Assembly: GCA_029937205.1 (NCBI GenBank)
Contig: JAPYQV010000244.1
Location: 1-5,226 of the forward strand
Origin: Alphaproteobacteria bacterium
GTDB taxonomy: Bacteria > Pseudomonadota > Alphaproteobacteria > UBA828
Length of the DNA: 5,226 nucleotides
Direction: 5' to 3'
The first letter of the stretch is position 1. Every line of letters starts with the position of its first letter. A model generated the notes under the pieces. The model did no database searches. It worked only from the letters and a program-made list of their open reading frames with translations, and was not told where the DNA came from. The translations under genes were made by a program, and so were the position numbers. This document shows positions 1 through 5,226 of this stretch, one piece after another.

Positions 1-461
1 CCCGTTGGCAAGGCGGCGCCGTGCTCGGTGCGTTCGAAGCCTGGCTGCTTCTCCGGGGAATGCGTACGTTATATTTACGCGTGCGCCACGCATCTGAAAG
101 CGCGCTTGCCATCGCGCATCATTTTGACGGGCACGAAAAACTCCAGGCCGTGCTCTATCCCGGCCTGCCGGCCCACGCCGGCCATGCCGTCGCCGCACGG
201 CAAATGTCTGGCGGATTTGGCGGCATGCTTTCCGTGCTGGTTGACGGTGGCGCGGCGGCGGCGCTTGCGGCGGTGGCGCGGGCGCAGGTGTTTTTGCGCG
301 CGACATCGCTCGGCGGTGTTGAAAGTTTGGTGGAACACCGGGCAACCATCGAGGGTCCGGAAAGCAGCGTGCCGGAAAATCTGCTCAGATTGTCAATTGG
401 CATCGAAGACCGTCAGGAGTTGATCGACGATCTGGAACATATGCTTACTGGTGCCGTATGA
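1..461 (+). CDS. Cys/Met-metabolism PLP-dependent enzyme, C-terminal part (cystathionine gamma-synthase/lyase-like)
   Basis: This is the 3' part of a gene that enters from the left edge in an open frame; about 152 residues are visible of a family length near 380-400. These enzymes use pyridoxal phosphate for gamma- or beta-elimination/replacement on sulfur amino acids (trans-sulfuration) in the cytoplasm. The visible C-terminal domain has family signatures: an AWLLLRGMRTL helix near the edge, VLYPGLP, the GGFGGMLS strand, and ATSLGGVESLVEHRA with its SLGG turn (Ser codon 306-308). The segment LLRLSIGIED follows, and its Arg (codon 387-389) should bind the substrate carboxylate. The PLP lysine lies outside the window. 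An in-frame GTG at 21 is internal, not the start. The fold is confident, but synthase, gamma-lyase or O-acyl-homoserine sulfhydrylase cannot be separated from this half. It overlaps the following Rieske gene by 4 bases, so the two are probably translationally coupled. Confidence 0.9.
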   Translation, partial: RWQGGAVLGAFEAWLLLRGMRTLYLRVRHASESALAIAHHFDGHEKLQAVLYPGLPAHAGHAVAARQMSGGFGGMLSVLVDGGAAAALAAVARAQVFLRATSLGGVESLVEHRATIEGPESSVPENLLRLSIGIEDRQELIDDLEHMLTGAV

Positions 462-802
462 GCGCGCCCGAGGGTAAAATTCTGTGCCGCCTGTCGGAAA
501 TTCCCGATGGTGGCAGCAAGGGCTTTGAAATCGGCGACGGGCCGCAGGCCTTCGAGTTTTTTATCGCCCGTAAGGGTGAACGCATCTATGCCTATGAGAA
601 CAGTTGCCCGCATACCGGTGGGCCGCTTGATTGGACGCCGGACCGGTTCATCGACAAGGAGACGGGGTATATTCTCTGTGCCACCCACGGCGCCCTGTTT
701 CGACTGGAGACCGGACAGTGCCTGGCCGGCCCGTGCATCGGTGATTGGCTGCGCGCGCTGCGCGTTTCAATCGACGGCGAAAATATTGTGTTGGAGCTGT
801 AG
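458..802 (+). CDS. Small single-domain Rieske [2Fe-2S] protein, ferredoxin type
   Basis: A 114-residue soluble protein with no signal peptide or membrane segment. It carries both Rieske cluster boxes: C50-P-H52 (CPHTGG) and C74-A-T-H77 (CATHGA), giving the two Cys and two His ligands. The cysteines that form the disulfide in cytochrome bc1-type Rieske proteins are absent, so it resembles ferredoxin/oxygenase-type Rieske domains and probably transfers electrons in the cytoplasm. The 21 residues between H52 and C74 are slightly more than in biphenyl-dioxygenase-type ferredoxins. A GQCLAGPC segment adds Cys88 and Cys93, which are not expected ligands. It matches a widespread family of stand-alone Rieske proteins of unknown partner. 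The ATG overlaps the preceding gene's TGA (ATGA) and has no convincing ribosome binding site, which suggests coupled translation. No oxygenase or reductase gene is in view, so its redox partner is unknown. Confidence 0.93.
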   Translation: MSAPEGKILCRLSEIPDGGSKGFEIGDGPQAFEFFIARKGERIYAYENSCPHTGGPLDWTPDRFIDKETGYILCATHGALFRLETGQCLAGPCIGDWLRALRVSIDGENIVLEL

Positions 803-823
803 GACAGAGCAGCCCCGATTGAC

Positions 824-852
824 TTGTTCGACCATGGCAATGGTCCGATAAT
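824..852 (+). promoter_or_regulatory. Candidate promoter with an inverted repeat in its spacer, upstream of acs
   Basis: TTGTTC (824-829) and GATAAT (847-852) are 17 bases apart. The -10 box matches the sigma-70 consensus at 5 of 6 positions, but the -35 box matches at only 3 of 6. The alternative -35, TTGACT (819-824), matches better but would leave a 22-base spacer. Within the spacer is a perfect 6-bp inverted repeat, GACCAT-GGCA-ATGGTC (830-845), positioned as an operator could be. It is not followed by a T run, so it is a poor terminator. The gap's location in front of acs makes a promoter reasonable, but the assignment rests on short motifs. Confidence 0.28.
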
Positions 853-864
853 CCCGCGCGAAAT

Positions 865-880
865 TGGCCGTTAGCGGCCG
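865..880 (+). other. Small GC-rich hairpin in the acs leader
   Basis: GGCCG (866-870), loop TTAG (871-874) and CGGCC (875-879) form a perfect 5-bp stem, extendable by one T-G wobble (865/880). It would lie near the 5' end of a transcript made from the candidate promoter just upstream, and it ends 25 bases before the acs ribosome binding site. No U-run follows, so it is not an intrinsic terminator. It may only be a chance GC-rich palindrome or may stabilise the leader. Confidence 0.25.
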
Positions 881-902
881 CAATATGGCAGATAGCGAGA
901 AC

Positions 903-908
903 TTGGAG
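903..908 (+). promoter_or_regulatory. Ribosome binding site deciding the acs start
   Basis: TTGGAG (903-908) ends 6 bases before the ATG at 915, which is good Shine-Dalgarno spacing. The in-frame alternatives, TTG at 864 and ATG at 885, have no comparable site. This supports the 647-residue form of the protein. Confidence 0.65.
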
Positions 909-914
909 CGTCAA

Positions 915-2843
<1,929 letters not shown>

Positions 2844-2858
<15 letters not shown>

Positions 2859-2894
2859 GGCGTCAGAACCGTTAGGGCGCCAAAATCGTTAGAC
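2844..2894. repeat. Three tandem 17-base repeats at the convergent gene junction
   Basis: Units lie at 2844-2860, 2861-2877 and 2878-2894. Unit 2 differs from unit 1 at one base (T to C); unit 3 differs from unit 1 at four. Each unit contains TTAG, giving TAG on the plus strand (2856, 2873, 2890) and TAA on the minus strand (from 2857, 2874, 2891). Because 17 is not a multiple of 3, the three copies place stops in all three frames of both strands. Unit 1 holds the acs stop and unit 3 holds the stop of the converging oxidoreductase gene. The sequence lacks a strong stem or T-run, so it is not an obvious intrinsic terminator. It looks like duplication of the 3' end of acs. Confidence 0.85.
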
Positions 2895-3860
2895 GCTAAG
2901 CACCACTTTGCCGAAATGGGCATTGGCGCGCATATGGGCCTGGGCCGCTGCCGCTTCGGCCAGCGGGAACACTCGGTCGAGCGGTATCTGAAGCGTGCCT
3001 GCTTGCACCGCCGGCCATAGATCGGCGCGCATTTTGCGATTGATCTCGCGCACCTCTTCGACCGAGCGCGTGCGGAAGGTGACGCCGATATAGTCGATCC
3101 GTTTCAGGGCGTGCAGGTCGTAGTCAAACTCGCCGCTAAAGTCGCCGAGGCGGCCGACATTGACGATGCGGCCCTTGACCGCCGCCGCCTTCATATTCTC
3201 GTTCGCCACGCCGCCCGAAATTTGATCGACGATGAGATTGACGCCGGCACCGCCGGTTGCTTGCAGCACCGCGTCCGGCCAGGCAGGGTCGCTTGGATCC
3301 AGCGCCATATCGGCGCCGAATTCAGCGAGCCGGGCGCGCCGCCCGGCATCGCGCGTCGTGCCGATCACCAGCTTGGCGCCCAAATATTTGGCAATCTGCA
3401 GTCCCATCAGGCCGACGCCGGAGCTCGCCCCCTGGATCAACACGGTTTCGCCCGATTGCAAGCGGCCGTTCGTGGCCAGCGCGTCATGCATGGTCTGTAG
3501 CGCGATGGGCAGGGTGGCGGCCTGTTCGAAACTCATTTCCACCGTCGGCAGTGGCGACACCCGGCCCCAATCGGTGACGGCATATTCCGCATAGCCGGCA
3601 CTGCCGGAGCACATCACCCGGTCTCCCGCCTTAAATCCTTCCGTGTCGTTGCCCGCCGCAACGACCTCTCCCGCCCACTCCAGACCAAGGATGGCGCCGC
3701 CGCCGCCGAGGCTGCCATGCTTGCGCCCATCGGCCATCAAAACATCGGCGCGATTAAGCCCGGCGGCGCGGACGCGAACTAGAATTTCGCTGGCTTTCGG
3801 CTCAGGTTGCGCTGCCTCACCGATTACCAGGCCGCTTTCGCTGAGGATCGCCGCTTTCAT
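2889..3860 (-). CDS. Zinc-independent quinone oxidoreductase-type MDR protein (NADPH-dependent)
   Basis: A complete 323-residue protein of the medium-chain dehydrogenase/reductase superfamily, quinone oxidoreductase (QOR/PIG3-like) branch; members reduce quinones or enones with NADPH in the cytoplasm. The GroES-like N-terminal domain has AAGLNRADVLMADG (residues 32-45), ILGLEWAGEV (57-66) and FKAGDRVM (76-83). The Rossmann domain begins with VLIQGASSGVG, whose glycine motif spans 144-150. GTTRD follows at 167-171, and its Arg170 probably contacts the NADP 2'-phosphate. The catalytic-zinc GHE motif is replaced by GLE (59-61) and the structural-zinc Cys cluster is missing, so it is not a zinc alcohol dehydrogenase. 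The C-terminus AHFGKVVLSV is family-typical, so the gene looks intact. A strong ribosome binding site precedes ATG 3860. It follows the kinase gene by 20 bases and is probably cotranscribed with it. The physiological substrate is unknown. Confidence 0.92.
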   Translation of the reverse strand: MKAAILSESGLVIGEAAQPEPKASEILVRVRAAGLNRADVLMADGRKHGSLGGGGAILGLEWAGEVVAAGNDTEGFKAGDRVMCSGSAGYAEYAVTDWGRVSPLPTVEMSFEQAATLPIALQTMHDALATNGRLQSGETVLIQGASSGVGLMGLQIAKYLGAKLVIGTTRDAGRRARLAEFGADMALDPSDPAWPDAVLQATGGAGVNLIVDQISGGVANENMKAAAVKGRIVNVGRLGDFSGEFDYDLHALKRIDYIGVTFRTRSVEEVREINRKMRADLWPAVQAGTLQIPLDRVFPLAEAAAAQAHMRANAHFGKVVLSV

Positions 3861-3865
3861 TTTCT

Positions 3866-3871
3866 CTCCCC
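3866..3871 (-). promoter_or_regulatory. Ribosome binding site of the quinone oxidoreductase-like gene
   Basis: On the minus strand GGGGAG (3871-3866) ends 5 bases before ATG 3860. This fixes the start and is the strongest Shine-Dalgarno match of the minus-strand set. It fills most of the 20-base gap after the kinase stop, which leaves no room for a separate promoter. Confidence 0.75.
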
Positions 3872-3880
3872 TTAAGCTGC

Positions 3881-4903
3881 TCAGTGTGACTGCAGGTAAG
3901 TTTCGGCCAGGTCACAGGTCAACGCGACGATCTCAGGCGCGATCTCCTGAGCGGTGCGGGTTTCGTTCCTGGTGTGAATCCAACCGACATAGGTGAACGC
4001 ACGCAGCAAATAAAACAGCGGCATGAGCTGGAGTAATTCATCGCTCAAGGCACGAATTTGACGATAGCCCGTGATAAGCGATTGGTGAATTTCATCATAG
4101 TTATCCTTGCCGCGAAACAGGATTGAAATAGTCGCCAGGTCAAAGAGATGCCAGCCGAATCCGCAATCATCGAAATCTATCGCCATGACGCGGCCCTCAT
4201 GGGTCAACATATTGTCGAGGTTTAAATCCGCATGGATCAGGCCGTAGCTCTCGGCCGGCTGGCCGACGGCAATCAAATCGTTGCGCGTGATGCTGCGCGC
4301 CCGCTCCATCAAGTCGCGTTGCGATTTGTCGAGGCCGGGGAATTCCCAAAACCGCCCCCACAGCGGTTGTTCGCCGGTGAGCCCCTCTACGTCCCAGGCA
4401 TGGCGCTGAAAGCCTGTCGGCTGTGGCCAACCGGCGGCATGGTTATGGAGCTCGGCGACCAGTCGGCCAACCTGGGTAAAGGTTTGGCTGATATCCTGCA
4501 CGGCGGCGCTCAAACCCTGCTCAAGGGTGCCGAGCGGCGCACCCGGCAGCCAGCGCACCATATCGACCTGGCGGGGCTCGGGCACAGTTTCGACGGCTAT
4601 CGTGGTGAACAGCGCGCCCGAGCGGGTCGGCACAATCGCCGGCACGTCGATTCCGTCCTGTTGCAGCGCCCGCATCCACTGCAATTCCGATTCGAGTGCC
4701 GCATCCGTGTGATAGCCGTGGCGGTGGATTCTGAGGGCAGCCTCGCCGCCATCCGGCGCGGTGGCGCGAAATACCGCGTTTTCGCGGATTTTTACCAGCT
4801 CTGGCGCACTATCTGTGATGCCCCAGGATTTGAGCGCTTCGAGCGCCATTTGTGTCATGCGCCGCGCCCGCTCATCGAGCCCAGTGGTGTAGAAGTCAGT
4901 CAT
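3881..4903 (-). CDS. APH-fold small-molecule kinase (phosphotransferase family)
   Basis: A 340-residue cytoplasmic protein of the aminoglycoside phosphotransferase/choline kinase/HYKK-like superfamily, which moves the ATP gamma-phosphate to a hydroxyl of a small metabolite. Visible signatures are the N-lobe strand AALRIHRHG; the catalytic loop HADLNLDN with His224, catalytic Asp226 and Asn231; and the metal-binding IDFDDCGFGW with Asp243 and Asp245. A hinge-like DMVRWLPGAPLG lies between the lobes, and the C-lobe is helical. ATG 4903 is chosen because MTDFYTTG resembles family N-termini; an in-frame TTG at 4921 adds 6 residues, and neither has a strong ribosome binding site. It follows the class-III aminotransferase-fold gene at most 18 bases away. 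In mammals APH-type hydroxylysine kinase is paired with AGXT2L2 phospho-lyase, so an amino-alcohol substrate is more likely than an antibiotic. The substrate itself is not determined by sequence. Confidence 0.88.
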   Translation of the reverse strand: MTDFYTTGLDERARRMTQMALEALKSWGITDSAPELVKIRENAVFRATAPDGGEAALRIHRHGYHTDAALESELQWMRALQQDGIDVPAIVPTRSGALFTTIAVETVPEPRQVDMVRWLPGAPLGTLEQGLSAAVQDISQTFTQVGRLVAELHNHAAGWPQPTGFQRHAWDVEGLTGEQPLWGRFWEFPGLDKSQRDLMERARSITRNDLIAVGQPAESYGLIHADLNLDNMLTHEGRVMAIDFDDCGFGWHLFDLATISILFRGKDNYDEIHQSLITGYRQIRALSDELLQLMPLFYLLRAFTYVGWIHTRNETRTAQEIAPEIVALTCDLAETYLQSH

Positions 4904-4921
4904 CGCTGGTGGGCTCGGCAA

Positions 4922-5226
4922 TCACAGGTTTGCCAGGCAATCGTCGAGGTTTTGCAGCAGGAAATCCGCATTTTCAGTGGAAAACGGCATGGGCGGGCGA
5001 ATTTTGAGCACATTGTCGGCGCGCCCGGTCCGGCTGATCAGCACGCCGCGCTCGCGCATGGCGTTTACCACGGCGCCGGTCTGGTCCGCTGCCGGCGTTT
5101 TGGCCACCCGGTCGGTCACGAATTCGGCGCCGGTAAATAGCCCATGGCCGGTCACATCGCCGATGATATCGTGCTTTTCCGCCAGTTTGCTCAATCCATT
5201 CTGAAGATGGTTGCCCACCTTGCGGG
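4922..5226 (-). CDS. Class-III aminotransferase-fold PLP enzyme, C-terminal part (AGXT2L/ethanolamine-phosphate phospho-lyase-like)
   Basis: The last 100 or so residues of a gene whose 5' part lies beyond the right edge; the frame stays open to the edge, so GTG 5218 is an internal valine codon, not a start. The segment has class-III C-terminal features: IGDVTGHGLFTGAEFV, then KTPAADQ, MRERGVLISRTG, and NVLKIRPPMPF followed by a helix DFLLQNLDDCL. The order and spacing of these blocks closely resemble what I recall of human ETNPPL (AGXT2L1), including its TPA segment and its NVLKIKPPMCF motif. Those relatives release ammonia and phosphate from phosphoethanolamine or 5-phosphohydroxylysine instead of transaminating. 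The PLP lysine is outside the window, so lyase rather than transaminase function is inferred. The kinase gene directly downstream supports it. The TGA at 4924-4922 is immediately followed, in the same frame, by the kinase's alternative TTG start. Confidence 0.88.
   Translation of the reverse strand, partial: RKVGNHLQNGLSKLAEKHDIIGDVTGHGLFTGAEFVTDRVAKTPAADQTGAVVNAMRERGVLISRTGRADNVLKIRPPMPFSTENADFLLQNLDDCLANL

Noticed and set aside
3111..3594. Several 106-129 codon plus-strand frames opposite the oxidoreductase gene.
   Set aside because: They overlap each other and the intact MDR gene, have no domain signature, and are rich in Arg, Ala and Pro as antisense shadows usually are.
2889..3860. The MDR protein as a zinc-dependent alcohol dehydrogenase.
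   Set aside because: The catalytic GHE is GLE and the Cys ligands of both zinc sites are missing.
3881..4903. The APH-fold gene as an antibiotic-resistance determinant.
   Set aside because: It sits with metabolic genes, shows no mobile context, and the APH superfamily is mostly metabolic kinases in such settings.
4232..5140. A 302-codon open frame on the plus strand.
   Set aside because: It lies antisense to the well-supported kinase and phospho-lyase genes. Its translation shows no recognisable motif, and it is the kind of long shadow frame expected opposite GC-rich coding sequence.

Overview
The window reads as an ordinary chromosomal segment of a moderately GC-rich proteobacterium. An alphaproteobacterium is most likely, judging from the protein resemblances, codon use and tight gene packing; this is inference from remembered family sequences, not a search. 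Coding density is very high. I see no tRNA, rRNA, CRISPR array, insertion sequence or phage gene.

Left half, plus strand (1-2858): the 3' end of a Cys/Met-metabolism PLP enzyme (cystathionine gamma-synthase/lyase fold) overlaps a small ferredoxin-type Rieske [2Fe-2S] protein by 4 bases (ATGA). A 112-base gap follows, the longest non-coding stretch here. It holds a weak candidate promoter, two small inverted repeats and a clear ribosome binding site. Then comes a complete acetyl-CoA synthetase (acs) whose acetate-pocket, P-loop and catalytic-lysine residues are all in place.

Junction (2841-2894): acs and the next gene converge. Their 3' ends meet in three tandem 17-base repeats that hold the stop codons of both genes and put stops in all six frames.

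Right half, minus strand (5226 down to 2889): a tightly packed set reads, in transcription order, the C-terminal end of a class-III aminotransferase-fold enzyme resembling the AGXT2L (ETNPPL/PHYKPL) phospho-lyases, an APH-fold small-molecule kinase, and a zinc-independent quinone oxidoreductase-type MDR protein. The kinase and phospho-lyase suggest a catabolic route in which a hydroxy-amine (ethanolamine, hydroxylysine or similar) is phosphorylated and then loses ammonia and phosphate to give an aldehyde. If the substrate were ethanolamine, the resulting acetaldehyde could reach the neighbouring Acs as acetate after an oxidation step not encoded here. That metabolic link is speculative.

The most interesting items are the kinase/phospho-lyase pair (with its two frames separated by a single TGA) and the six-frame-stop tandem repeat. 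Nothing here amounts to a clearly novel system.
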